This document shows positions 5,092 to 5,229 of a DNA stretch of 5,229 bases, in pieces. Position numbers and translations under genes: made by a program. The notes below the pieces were generated by a model. That model worked only from the letters and a program-made list of their open reading frames with translations. It was not told where the DNA came from and made no database searches. The DNA lies in assembly GCA_964371195.1 (NCBI GenBank), contig CAYJLD010000105.1:1-5229 (forward strand), written 5' to 3'. Every line of letters begins with the position of its first letter. Position 1 is the first letter of the stretch. This stretch comes from CAYJAD01 sp964371195. Its GTDB lineage: Bacteria > Desulfobacterota > Desulfovibrionia > Desulfovibrionales > Desulfovibrionaceae.

Positions 5092-5229
5092 GTGGTTTTA
5101 TTTGTACTTATGAATTCTAAAAGTTATTGTATCTAGTTACTATATAATTCTGCAGGGCGAATAAATAGTCGATCCTAAAAAATATAATAACATTCTAAAA
5201 TAGTATAATTTTATTGGAAAATAGTAATA
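5092..5229. other. AT-rich tail without a recognisable gene
   Basis: No reading frame of credible length or tRNA-like fold is visible on either strand. TATAAT-like hexamers occur at 5143-5148, 5183-5188 and 5204-5209, but none has a good -35 at normal spacing. They may mark the start of a control region for a gene beyond the window edge. Confidence 0.4.

Noticed and set aside
1..5229. Mobile element, CRISPR array, toxin-antitoxin or defence system
   Set aside because: I found no transposase, integrase, spaced direct repeats, paired toxin-antitoxin-like frames or attachment-site duplication. The window reads as ordinary core genome.

Overview
This AT-rich window holds mostly conserved housekeeping genes. 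It contains the 5' part of a tRNA-Met gene, three well-recognised protein genes (uppP, metG, ricT) and two small proteins I cannot name. I suspect a low-GC member of the Desulfovibrionaceae/deltaproteobacteria, with a Lawsonia-like composition. That rests on the AT-rich coding sequence, a RicT-family gene directly upstream of a MetRS with a single zinc knuckle and a fused C-terminal tRNA-binding domain, and clear Shine-Dalgarno sites. The assignment is pattern recognition only and was not checked by any search.

Layout. Positions 1-53 (minus) carry the 5' two thirds of a tRNA with anticodon CAT; its 3' end lies outside the window. A putative minus-strand promoter and a short leader dyad lie between it and uppP. 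Positions 135-932 (minus) encode undecaprenyl-diphosphatase. A 57-bp divergent gap then leads to a 63-codon plus-strand gene (990-1181) with a strong ribosome binding site. That gene ends 14 bp from the end of metG, which comes from the opposite strand. metG (1196-3187, minus) follows ricT (3201-4289, minus) with only 13 nt between them, so the two probably form an operon. A putative promoter with a perfect TTGACA lies upstream of ricT. Positions 4320-4693 are a non-coding, AT-rich divergent control region with promoter-like hexamers on both strands and a 17-bp perfect dyad at the predicted start site of the next gene. Positions 4694-4996 (plus) encode a 100-aa protein with two CxxC pairs, probably zinc-binding. 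A strong 15-bp stem terminator follows at 5056-5091. The last 138 bp are AT-rich and I see no gene in them.

How the genes fit together. uppP serves cell-wall and envelope polymer synthesis by recycling the undecaprenyl carrier. metG charges tRNA-Met, and a CAT-anticodon tRNA lies about 1.1 kb beyond its 3' end on the same strand. ricT encodes a PSP1/RicT-type cysteine-rich protein, known in Bacillus for Fe-S cluster binding and RNase Y-dependent RNA maturation. The small proteins are uncharacterised. I found no mobile element, CRISPR array, toxin-antitoxin pair, defence gene or convincing new multi-gene system. The least explained items are the 100-aa CxxC protein with its dyad-bearing promoter region, and the 63-aa protein facing metG.
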